A stretch of 64,000 nucleotides of DNA, from positions 11,631,501 through 11,695,500 of the forward strand of contig OY743190.1 of the NCBI GenBank assembly GCA_963555705.1. Direction: 5' to 3'. A model generated the notes under the pieces. It did not search any database, was not told where the DNA came from, and was given only the letters and a program-made list of their open reading frames with translations. Source of the DNA: Ligustrum vulgare (taxonomy: Eukaryota; Streptophyta; Magnoliopsida; Lamiales; Oleaceae). This document shows, in pieces, positions 22,640-32,476 of the stretch. A program made the translations under genes and the position numbers. Position 1 is the first letter of the stretch, and each line of letters starts with the position of its first letter.

Positions 22640-23517
22640 GACTAGGCTCTACATTCTCAATAGCTTCACCTGAAACTAAGGTAAAATCCATCAAATTTTG
22701 AGTATGTTAGGTCTCACTTGTCTTCTTTCCCTATCCCTAACCAATTGGTAGTCTTGTATGGTGGTATCGATATTTGTGGGGTTAGGTATCTCAGGTTCAG
22801 CTTCAACATGGGGTTTTACATCTCCATCACCTGCATGCTCAGCAGGTGCAACTTCTTCCTCTCCAACCGGTGGAACAACGGGCTCTGGAGTCTCACTATG
22901 GGTGTCGTCAACCTAGTCAACTCTACTACATTCTTAATCCCATTACTAGCCTCAGGTTCATCAGCCTTAACATTCTTCTTCAAACAAGGCATCTCCGATT
23001 CATTGAACACTACATCCCGGCTAATAATAATTTTAATACCTGAACTCCAATCATCCACAACATATATACCCTTTTACCCTGTCTGGATACCCCAACATCA
23101 CACACTTCGTAGCCCTTGGCTCTAACTTACCCTCGTTCTGATGTGCATATATAGCACATTCAAGTACCCTAATGTGGGTCAATCAGGGGGCTTACCAGTC
23201 CAAAACTCTTGTGGAGTCTTAAAATCGACATAACTCGATGGGGGATCGATTAATAAGGTAAGCTGCAGTACTAACAGCTTTAGCCTAGAAGCCTTTAGTT
23301 AGGCCTGAACTAATCAACATACACCTAACCTTATTCATCAAGTATCTATTCATTCTCACAACCACCCTATTCTGTTGCGATGTATATTTAACAGTTCTGT
23401 GTCTTTCTATCCCGTTCTTAGAGTTTTTAACCTTTTGTCTATTTTTTCAACAACTTTCAACCAGACTGTAAATTTTAGAAATGTCTCATATTTAGCCTTT
23501 AATGGAAATACCCATAC
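22640..23517 (-). pseudogene. Copia integrase C-terminal part and linker
   Basis: Frames on the minus strand read MNRYLMNKVRCMLISSGL, AVSTAAYLINRSPSSYVDFK, TPQEFWTGKPPD and, nearer 22990, IIISRDVVFNESEM. These are hallmarks of the copia integrase core end and GKGY-type region. Several stops and frameshifts occur. Continuity with 24683-24499 is broken by the hAT-type insert at 23526-24498. Confidence 0.82.
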
Positions 23518-23525
23518 CTTCCTAG

Positions 23526-24498
23526 TAGGGGTGGACAAAATAACCAGACCAAACCAGAACCAAATCAAACCAAGCGGTTTGGTTCGGTTCTATATAAAAA
23601 AATAATGGTTTGGTTCTTATTCTCAAGAACCATTTGGTTTCGGTTCTGGTTTCGATTCTCATTCAAGAACCAGAACCAGAACCAGAACCAAGAACCAAGA
23701 ACCAAACTCAATTATATATATATTTACAAATTAGTGGGTATTCAACTAAGCAAAAAATTCAAAACTGAAATTATAAATGTGAAATGTACAAAAATGTTAT
23801 TTACCATACATTTTATCTCATTTCCTATTAGACAAAGATTTTAAATCATAAATCTAAATTCTAATTCTAATTCATTTTTCTTATTTTCAATTATAAATAC
23901 ACATTCATACTGTTTTACTTGCTCTCCTATAACAAAGTAATCTTTACACTCCTTAGTCACCATCGACGGCATTGATGGTTATTTTTTAAAATTTATGTAT
24001 ATATAAACTTCAACCAAATTCGTCAATTCTCAAGAGTTAACCTAAACTCAAATGGAAAATTTCATCCTTAACTCACACAGCATCAAGGTAGAATGAGAGT
24101 CAAAACTTCAATGTAACCTATATCTATAAGTCTAAACGGCATTTATGTTCGATTCTCTAAATTTCAATGAGTCGGCGAGTTTCTTCTTCTTTGACTTAGA
24201 ATAACATGTTAATTTTTAAAAAAATTTTGTTTTGTTAACTAAAAATTTCATTTTCTATTTAGTAATGATGTAGATGGATTCTAATGAAGAAGCAGATATA
24301 AACAACTTTTAATTTGAATTTATTATTTAAAAATTTAAGTAATGGTTCCAGAACCAAACCAAACCAAACCAAAACCGAGCGGTTTGGTTCTGGTTTTGGT
24401 TTTGGTTTGGTCTGGTTCTATATCTTTAAAAAAACTAATTTGTTCCATTAATAAAAAACCATCGGTTTTTGGTTTGGTTCTGGTTCCGTCTACCCCTA
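23526..24498. mobile_element. hAT-type non-autonomous element, 973 bp, in copia integrase
   Basis: Inverted ends TAGGGGTGGACAAAA and GTCTACCCCTA are bounded by a perfect 8-base duplication CTTCCTAG (23518-23525 and 24499-24506). Subterminal parts on both sides are dense in AACCAAACC/GGTTTGGTT and AGAACC/GGTTCT motifs, so the ends could pair as a long stem. The interior is AT-rich without transposase coding. Confidence 0.88.
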
Positions 24499-24683
24499 CT
24501 TCCTAGAGTAGTCATCAACTAGGGATAGAAAAATTTGTTCCCACTGAATGTCGGATATTTTTCAGGCCCCTATAAATCTGCATGGACATAGTCCAGGGGT
24601 CTCTTAGAACAGTGGAAACCAACTTTAAATGACACTTTATGCGATTTTTCGAGAACACATGTCTCGCAAAAGTTTATGGGTTC
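24499..24683 (-). pseudogene. Copia integrase core start
   Basis: The minus strand reads CETCVLEKSHKVSF, then LDYVHADL.GP and, across the hAT-type insert, the D..SR.....F continuation. The zinc-binding CxxC and first catalytic Asp region of the core are recognisable. It is cut upstream by the gypsy insertion at 24684. Confidence 0.8.
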
Positions 24684-25377
24684 TGTTGAGACCCTATCCA
24701 AAACGAGCCCAATGGATCACTAGTGAGGGCTCAATAGAGGCCCAATGGGCCTTAGCCTATGACCCGACCTTTGGGTTATCTTTGGGTCAACTGTCGAGGT
24801 GGAACACGGTGGGGAACCTCTCTATCCGAACCAGTTTGTAACAAGCCGAGGTACCCTGTGGTAACACCTCGAATATATGATGGGACAACAGAGAGTGTCA
24901 GAAACGTATAGCTTTCCCTGGCTTACTGTGGCCTGATAAGATGTTCCCTTTATGAAAGATATGACAGGCGCCTATCCCCTACCGAAAGTAGCAATGATTA
25001 CTTCCAAGAAATTGGTTTACCTCTCCAACGGCTAGGGTAAAGACACGTGTAGAGTCCATCACGTGTCGCCATCTAAGACTATAACTTCTCCTATAAATAG
25101 AGCACTCTTGCCTCCAAATAGGAGGTTGGTAACTCAATACTCTAACTCAATATTTTACTCTCACTCCCTTTTCTCTCTTTTACACACTTATATTTCCCTC
25201 TCCCAATTTATATTTGCTTGATATGAGTACTGACTTAGGCATCGGAGTGCAAACAGGAGCCACCTCGGCCCCCTTTGCAAGCTGATTGTTTGTCCTAGAG
25301 CGCAGGAGATCCACGTGTTCAAGAGAGAGGAGCTGAGACATGTTGATCCAAGGTCCAACCAGATTTTGTGGTCAACA
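24684..25377 (+). repeat. Gypsy element 1, 5' LTR
   Basis: TGTTGAGACCC...TGGTCAACA. It contains the TATA box TATAAATA at 25092-25099, and a diverged relative is the LTR at 42840-43515. Confidence 0.92.
25092..25099 (+). promoter_or_regulatory. LTR TATA box
   Basis: TATAAATA in CTCCTATAAATAGAGC; the same box occurs in the 3' LTR at 36414-36421 and, on the minus strand, at 43105-43112 in the related element. Confidence 0.6.
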
Positions 25378-25380
25378 TTT

Positions 25381-25396
25381 TGGCGCCGTCTGTGGG
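25381..25396 (+). promoter_or_regulatory. Primer-binding site (tRNA-Asp type)
   Basis: TGGCGCCGTCTGTGGG starts three bases after the 5' LTR. TGGCGCCGT is complementary to the 3' end of plant tRNA-Asp. Confidence 0.75.
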
Positions 25397-25583
25397 AAAC
25401 CATACTTCTAACCACGAAAACGTGTGGTGAAAAACTACATAAAAACCTTGAAAAAGGGTGGGTAACCTCTTGGAAAAGGCTTGAAACTTTGAAATATAAG
25501 TTTACTAACCTTGAAAAGGGCTTGAAGCTTTGAGATAAAAATTCACCTATCCTTGAAAGAAAAGATAGAACTAAGAAATTGCT

Positions 25584-27467
25584 ATGAATATGAATGAAAG
25601 TGACGATGATGTTAACCCTTGTAGGAGCAGAGATGAACAACGCAACTAGGAGGAGGCTCCCCAGAGGTCTCGTGAGAACACAAATGAGGGGGTGGCCCAA
25701 CCTAACCCTTAACTCCGGCACCGGAATCCCCGCATGCTGCGAGATATGACTCGCATTGCAGCCCAGATGTTGGAAATGTAGAAACAGCAGATAGAATAAA
25801 CCGCTGCGATGAATGCCTATATGGCTAAAGGGTATGTTATAAACGAACCCATGATGCCCCCGCAGTACTCGCAGCCACATTACTCACCATCTGATGCGGC
25901 CACTGCCTCATATTATTACCAGGATCCGCAAGCATATGACGAGATGGAATCTGTTCCTTTCGATAAAGAAGACCAGGTGCACAAAGCACCAAGAGAATAG
26001 GGTCAGCCACCTGGAAACCATACGAAGGCCTCGCCCTCAAAGTCTGGAAGTGTTTTTAGCCGAATAGGGAGTCTATTCAGGGGCAAACAAGGAGGCCGAA
26101 TTGATCAAGGTCGACATGATGCAGTTGTGCCTAGAAATAGGCCGGAGCGACGGGCTGAAGAAGCCCTTGCACGAAGCCAAATGCATAAAGATAGATATGG
26201 TACAGGGCAGGAACATTGAGCCCCACCCATGAACCTAGAAATAGGCGGGAGAGAAGAGCAGAAGCTGCTCAGATCTCAACTCGAGGAGGTCCTCCGACCT
26301 TTCAGAAGCTGAACTACGGTCGAGTTTTACCACCACAGGGGCAGGATTACTTTCAGCCTCCTTATGACCAATATCATGACGCGGTGAATTCCGACCATGA
26401 TGAGAACAATGAATTACCGTCATATGAGCTGGATGATGAAGAGTAAATAAGCCCCTTTACGGAGGGCATCCGAAAGTGCCCAGTGTCTCATGACTTCGAA
26501 ATGTCGGAAATAACGAAGTACGCTGGCAGAGGTTACCCCGACGATCACCTATTAAATTATCACGCCAGTATGGAAATAGTGGGAGGCACTCCTGCGCTGA
26601 AGTGCAAAGCCTTTGCTTTAACACCTGAGGGAAGTGCAATACGGTGGTATAAAAAACACCATCCAGGTAGCATCCACAGTTGGATAGATATGAAGACAGC
26701 ATTCAAAAATGGCTTTGTTTCCTCCAGGTCTGGCCAGCTCCCGCTCCAACGCGTTCAAGATTCAAGGCAAGGAAGGGAGGAGTCTTTGAAGAGCTACCTA
26801 GCTAGTTTACAGAAGAAATGCACATTTGTGAAAATATCACCGAGGCAGAGAACTTTCTGCATTAAAAGGGGGCCTAGACATGACAAGCATGTTCTGGAGG
26901 GATGTCCGAAGCAAAAGGCCGAGGGATTACAATGCTCTGGTAGATTTGATGAAGGAGGAGATCGTCTTAGAAGAGATGGGTAGGGCCAGGGATAATCTTC
27001 CTCAAGGGAGATACAATATTCGGTACCCTAATGAAGTGAACCAGAGGAAAGGTGGCAACAAGGATAGGTTCGATAGTAACCGCGGTGAATCACCCTGTCC
27101 GTTTCCGGGAACTGGATCCAGTTATGCGGCTGAGATTACGGAGGCTATCCCCAATTTACACTCCACTGCGCCTGCCCGAATCCTCCCACGACCCTTGGAA
27201 GAATGGAAGGTAGTCGAATCCCCAATTTATGCGTACCACATGTATTATGGCCATGCAACGGAGGACTGTAGGGAAATCCACATGTTGGTAGACCAAAAGG
27301 CACACGGAAGGAAGGGAGGTGATTTCTCCCATGACAAAGGGAAAATGCAAAGGCCAAACAACCAAAAGTTCAGTCGAGCTAATAGGCGGGCTCCATGGAA
27401 AAACCCAACAAAAGAAATGATTGATGGTCGTCAAAGAGATAGGAGCAAGGATTGGAATAACCCATAG
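25584..27467 (+). pseudogene. Gypsy element 1 gag
   Basis: Starts MNMNESDDDVNP. The middle part (26483 onward) carries the retrotransposon gag domain: EMSEITKYAGRGYPDDHLLN, then LTPEGSAIRWYKKHHPGSI, W.D.K.AF...F. The C-terminal zinc-knuckle-like segment is YAYHMYYGHATEDCREI. Compared with the sister element at 42.8-51.6 kb, several glutamine codons have become stops (for example after LEM and before TAAMNAYM at about 25775-25800), and there is a frameshift near 26795. Gag would form the virus-like particle. It is not translatable as it stands. Confidence 0.85.
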
Positions 27468-27497
27468 GCACATGCTAAAAATACAAGAGAACCACTT

Positions 27498-28063
27498 ATG
27501 CGTACAAATGATCCGTCGATTCACGAGATTGACACGATATTGGGAGGCCCCCATCTAGGTAGGAGCACCAATAACTCCCAAAAATGGTACATCAGAGAGG
27601 CTAAACAGCCCGCTAATGTGAATTATCACATCCACTCAAATCCTGCTGGGCTGCAACTCATACAAAGTATATTTGCATGAAATTCCCAACGGAGCATGGT
27701 ATAGTGACTGTTAGGGGGAGCCAAACTGAATCACGAGCCTGTTACACAAACACTATTCGAAAGTTTCAAGACCAGAGCTTAAACATGATTAGTGATGTGG
27801 CAATGGCTGAGGCTGCTCCAGACGCTGAAAGATTGGGTGAATGGCCCTCAGAAAAGGAAGATGTCACAATGACGCTGGAAGAGGATCTAGCAGACTTGGA
27901 CCCAAGAATGACCGAAGAGAGTTGCTCCAGCCCAGCTGAAAGGCTGGAATGCTTTTGTGTTGATCCACTTGATCCAATCAAGGAGTTGCAGATTGGATTA
28001 GATTCGCCAATTGAATGCAAAGATCAACTGAAAAGCTTCCAATTGAATGCAAAGATCAACTGA
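27498..28063 (+). pseudogene. Gypsy element 1 gag-pol junction, protease domain deleted
   Basis: It reads IDTILGGPHLG...SQKWYIREAK and then jumps, at about 27648-27652, from the HSNPAG segment to AATHTKYICMKFP. In the sister element these two segments are about 370 bases apart and enclose the aspartic protease core. The following part (27677 on) has DPRMTEESCSS and ERLECFCVDP, the acidic linker before RT. A 32-base tandem duplication (28007-28038 repeated at 28039-28070) then shifts the frame. Confidence 0.75.
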
Positions 28064-29187
28064 AAAGCTTCTTACTTGAAAATCTTGATGTATTCGCATG
28101 GAAACATGATGACACAATCGGAATTGATCCTAAAATGGCTTGTCATAGGCACCAACTTGATCCAAGAAGCCCTGGGCAAATGCAGAAGAGGAGGCCAATG
28201 AGTTCGGATAAATATGAGGCCTTGAAAGAAGAGGTGGCAAAGCTATTGAAAAATGGCTTCATCAGAGAGTCTCGGTATCCGAAGTGGGTGTCAAACCCTA
28301 TTTTGGTTCCCAAGCATAGGGATGGCAAAAAAATCTGAACAACCCGAAACTCGGAGGACCTGAAACTACTGACCCGACCCGTGGCCGAAGATTTTTTTTT
28401 TGTAGGAATGAGAAACTAAAAATAAATTTAATGAGATCTAGAAGAATTGAACCTTGGTGGAATTTAAGGGTATGAGAATACATAACTATTATACCATTAT
28501 GTTGTTTATTGATTTTTTTCCCTTCAAATATATATATTATGTTTAAAGTTCAAACTTAAAAACTCTAACTAGTTCGACTCCTAAGTTTTTCACATAAAAT
28601 TTTATTACCATTTTAATATATATATAAAAAAAATCGGGTCATTTGGTGGGGCGGGACCGCTACCAGCCTCGACCCGCCCCGTGAAGTCGCGGGGCGGGTC
28701 AGGTCGGGGCAGGGTTCGGCCATATCGGGTTCGGGGCGGGTCGGCCCCGACCCGCCCCGAACCCGACCCATTGCCATTCCTACCCAAGAAGAATGGGAAA
28801 TTGAGAGTATGTATTGATTTTACGAATTTAAGCCAGGGATGTCCAAAAGACAGTTTCCCTCTGCCTCGAATTGATCAATTAGTCGATTCTACAGCGGGAC
28901 ATGAGATGCTGAGCTTTATGGATGCATACTCCGGGTATAATCAGATCCCCATGCATGAGTCGGATGAGGAGCACACCTTGTTTATCACGGATAGGGGGCT
29001 CTATTGTTATAAAGTTATACCGTTTAATTTAAAAAATGCGGGGGCCACCTACCAGAGGTTGGTAAATCGTATGTTTTTAGAGCAATTAGGAAGCACCATG
29101 GAAGTATATGTCGATGACATGCTGGTCAAAAGTATGGACAGCGCAGAGCATATTTTATCAGAGGGCTTTCACATTTTGAGGAAATAA
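28015..29187 (+). pseudogene. Gypsy element 1 reverse transcriptase
   Basis: The N-terminal fingers are at 28015-28316 (KLLKNGFIRESRYPKWVSN). A 466-base hAT-type insert follows, and RT resumes at 28791 with GKLRVCIDFTNLSQGCPKDS, SFMDAYSGYNQIPM, the FNLKNAGATYQRL segment and the catalytic box VYVDDMLVKS near 29105. Motif order and spacing fit Ty3/gypsy RT. The YVDD Asp pair is intact, but the insert and a stop after FHILRK (29187) inactivate it. Confidence 0.88.
28317..28782. mobile_element. hAT-type non-autonomous element, 466 bp, in gypsy RT
   Basis: Ends TAGGGATGGCAA and TTGCCATTCCTA are inverted repeats. Flanks CCCAAGCA (28309-28316) and CCCAAGAA (28783-28790) match at 7 of 8. The right arm is dense in GGGTCGGG/CCCGACCC-type repeats. 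It interrupts the RT codons between PILVPK and GKLRV. Confidence 0.85.
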
Positions 29188-29251
29188 CGGATGAAGCTCA
29201 ACCCCCGCGAAATGCGCTTTTGGGGTAGCATCTGAAAAGTTTCTTGTATTC

Positions 29252-29890
29252 ATGGTAAACAGGAGAGGGATTGAAGCCAATCCGGATAAAATCAAAACTT
29301 TACTTGACATGCGCTCTCCTCGGAGCCCAAAAGAAGTGCAAAGCTTAATTGGAAGAATTGTGGCCTTAAATCGATTCGTTTCCAAGTCCACTGATAAATG
29401 CTTGCCATTTTTTAAGGTCTTGAAGGGAGGGAATCGATTTTAATGGACCCGGAATGTGAGCAAGATTTTGTCGACCTGAAATCGTTCCTTGGTCAAGCCC
29501 CCCTATTGTCTAAATCAAAGGTCGGCGAGCCGCTTTCCCTGTATTTAGCCGTGTCAAAGGAGGCTGTCAGCTCAGTATTGGTCAGAGAGGAGAATGGGAA
29601 TCAGCTTCCGGTGTATTATGTCAGCAAAGCCATGCTGGATGCAGAAACACGATTCCCAGACATGGAAAAACTTGCTCTAGCATTGATTATTGCGGGTCGC
29701 AAACTCCGCCCCTACTTTCAGTCGCACTCCATCCATGTTCTCACAAACTTTCCTATGAGATAGGTATTAAAGAAACCAGATCTATTTGGAAGGTTAATGA
29801 AATGGGCGATAGAAATTAGCTAATACGACCTGCATTATGCGCCTCAGACGTCTATAAAGGGCCAAGCGTTAGCAGATTTCATAGTTGAGT
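29252..29890 (+). pseudogene. Gypsy element 1 RNase H (first copy)
   Basis: It follows RT with the thumb/connection PDKIKTLLDMRSPRSPKEVQ, SLIGRIVALNRFVSKS, then the RNase H-like part LYLAVSKEAVSSVLVREE, VYYVSKAMLDAETRFPDMEK and LALALIIAGRKLRPYF. A stop at 29441 and another at 29761 interrupt it, and KGQALADFIVEFTH marks the end of the domain. Confidence 0.82.
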
Positions 29891-30299
29891 TTACACATCC
29901 ACATGAGGTTGAGATGATTGGTGGCATGATAATAGCCTTGAGTGGAAACTATTCGTTGTTGGGTCCTCCGCGGAAGAAAGATCCGGGGCGGGGATACTAT
30001 TGGTGAGCCCGGAGGGACACAAACTGCATAGCGCGATTCGCTTTGGCTTTAAGGCCTCGAATAATGTTGCAGAATTTGAGGCGCTCCTAGCTGGATTAAG
30101 GCTTGCAAAAGCTCTAAAAACTAAGTCAGTAGTGGCAAGCAGTGACTCACAGCTTGTCATAAGCTAATTTAGCGGACAGTTCTCTGCCAAAGAGCCAACT
30201 ATGATTGCATTCTTGAAGAAAGTAAAGGACTTAGCTGCCCACATCGAAAAAATTGAACTACTTCATATTCCCAAAACTTAGAATTCTAATGCAGATGCT
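29891..30299 (+). pseudogene. Gypsy element 1 second RNase H (Tat-type)
   Basis: Frames give SAEERSGAGILLVSPEGHKL, IRFGFKASNNVAEFEALLAG, LRLAKAL and SDSQLVIS, the D..S...GAG and E.EA...L motifs of the additional RNase H acquired by Tat-lineage elements. Stops at 30163 and 30278 (CAG- and AAA-like positions) break it. The sister copy at 46831-47403 (minus) is open. Confidence 0.8.
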
Positions 30300-31679
30300 T
30301 TGTCTAAGCTAGCAAGCAGTAAGGATGCCAAGCTCCTCAACATGGTGCCAATCGAGCATATGCCGATCTCTTCCATCGATCAGGGAGCGGAGATTTTGGA
30401 AATAGAAGAAGAAGGTTCTTGGATGAATCCCATTCTGGCCTACTTAAAACATCAAACTCTACCAGACGAGCCGAAAGCAGCTCAAAAATTGCAAAGGTAT
30501 GCCGCAAATTTTGTCCTTCTGTATGATCTGCTCTACAAACGGAGTTACACCTCTCCTTTGTTACGTTGCGTGAGGCTAGAAGAAGGACTGTATATAATGA
30601 AAGAAATCCATGAAGGCATTTGTGGCAACCACGTTGGAGCATTATCATTAGCTCGGAAAGCCCTCAAACAGGGATATTTTTGGCCAATAATGCGAAAGGA
30701 TTCTCACAACTTCGTCCGCAGATGCGATAAATGCCAGAGAAATGCAATCATACCGCATCAGCCTCATCATGAATTGACTGTTGTAACCAGCCCCTGGCCT
30801 TTCGTGAAGTGGGGGATCGATATTATTGGTCCTATGCCTCGAGGCACTGGTAACAACTGTTTCGCAATAGTAGCAATTGACTACTTCACTAAGTGGGTCG
30901 AGGCAGAACCCTTGATGAGGATCACTGAAGCCAACACTTCCAAGTTCATTTGGAAGAACATTATATATAGGTTTGGAATACCCCACTCATTGGTTAGTGA
31001 CAACGCAAAACAGCTCAAAAATAGGAGTATTGATGAACTATGCGATGATTTGGGAATCTGTAAATTATTTTCATCTCCGCATCACCCACAAGCAAATCGG
31101 CAAGTTGAAGCAGTGAACAAAACCATAAAGAACACCTTAAAAAGGAAACTGGAATCTAAGAAAGGTGCATGTGTAGATGAGCTCCCGCAAGTGTTGTGAG
31201 CACTTCGGACTACTACGCACACCGCAACAGGAGAAATGCTGTTCTCCATGGCGTATGGTTCCGAGGCGGTATGCCCAGTTGAAATTGGGGTACCTACCCT
31301 TCGCCAAATCTATTATGACGAAGCGATAAATGAGGAAGCTCAAAGGTCAAATCTGGACTTCCTCCTCAAAAAACGGAGCGACTCTCAAGTGGTGTTGACC
31401 AGGTACCAGGAAAAAATGACCCCCTACTACAACAAAAGGATGAAAAATCGGTTCTTTAGTATTGGAGATTTGGTCCTTAAGAAGATTCTTCCTTCTACTC
31501 AAGAACCAGGAGTAGAGACTCTAGGTCCTAATTGGGAGGGGCCTTATATAGTCACTTCGGAGGTAGTACCTGGTACATATATGATCGAATACCTATATGG
31601 CGGCCCTTGGGTAACCCTTGGACCACAGATCATCTTCGTCGTTATTTTCAGTAAAATTAAAGTCCTCTTGGGCATGTAA
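30300..31679 (+). pseudogene. Gypsy element 1 integrase
   Basis: Zinc-binding HHCC region HEGICGNHVGALSLARKAL...CDKCQR. Catalytic core: D in WGIDIIGPMPRG, second D in HSLVSDNAKQL, E in HHPQANRQVEAVNKTIK, where the usual QANGQ has become QANRQ. The C-terminal part has SMAYGSEAVCPVEI, FSIGDLVLKK and a GPY-like GPNWEGPYIV. A stop at 31197-31199 splits the core from the C-terminus. It would insert cDNA into host DNA; this copy is broken. Confidence 0.88.
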
Positions 31680-32476
31680 TATCTTAGTAAAACTCAGTGG
31701 TTATTGAATGATTGTAACATCCCCACATAGTTTAATGAAATTTGCGGCGGGTTACGTTAAATTGCATCAAATGCTCTTCGGTAAACATTATAGGTGTTAA
31801 AAATGTTAAAATTATTTTTGTCCCTATGAAATTATAACTCTGCCTATAATAACCAGGCAACAGTAAAGTGATGATAGTGCTATGCTTGAACTACACCAAC
31901 AAGGGACTCATGTAAACCTACACTGCGCTCACTGCGTCTTAGTTAAAAGTAGTAAAACTATCAGCAGCATCTCGTGATAAAGTGTTTATCAGGCCAGACC
32001 TAACCAACAAACATAAATGTCTTAAGCTGCTTAGCTCTGAGGGACTATCAAGTATACAAGGAATTTATTAAGTACACAAAGTGTTTAGAGGCATTTATTA
32101 AGTACACAAAGTGATTAGAGAGCTCACATTCTTTATGTCATACAAACTAAAAAGTTTCTGCTAGAGGCATTTATTAAGTACACAAAGTGATTAGAGAGGT
32201 CACATTCTTTATGTCATACAAACTAAAAAGTTTCTGCCATACAAGTGATGGATCTCACAAAATAATCAAAATATTGAGCTAATAGAATAGTTACATTGTT
32301 TCAAAACCAATTGTTACATTTCAACTACACTTCAAAATTTGAGGAATAAAAAAGAGTGAGTAATATACAAATATAATAAAGGATCACTGGGGAGGGGCAT
32401 CTTCTGCAGAGTTTTCGCCAGGAGCATCCTGATGAGGGACAACAGGATCATCAAAGGAATCACCTTTATCCGTGTC
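31680..32476. other. Gypsy element 1 spacer after integrase
   Basis: Non-coding spacer between integrase and the opposite-strand gene. It contains the 76-base tandem duplication listed separately; otherwise nothing recognisable. Confidence 0.6.
32087..32238. repeat. 76-base tandem duplication, with a partial third unit
   Basis: AGAGGCATTTATTAAGTACA starts at 32087 and again at 32163; the two units are nearly identical, and 32060-32086 holds a shorter partial unit. Confidence 0.9.

Noticed and set aside
25188..25880. 230-codon minus-strand frame across the LTR end and gag leader
   Set aside because: It crosses the LTR, primer-binding site and gag start of the plus-strand element and has no domain.
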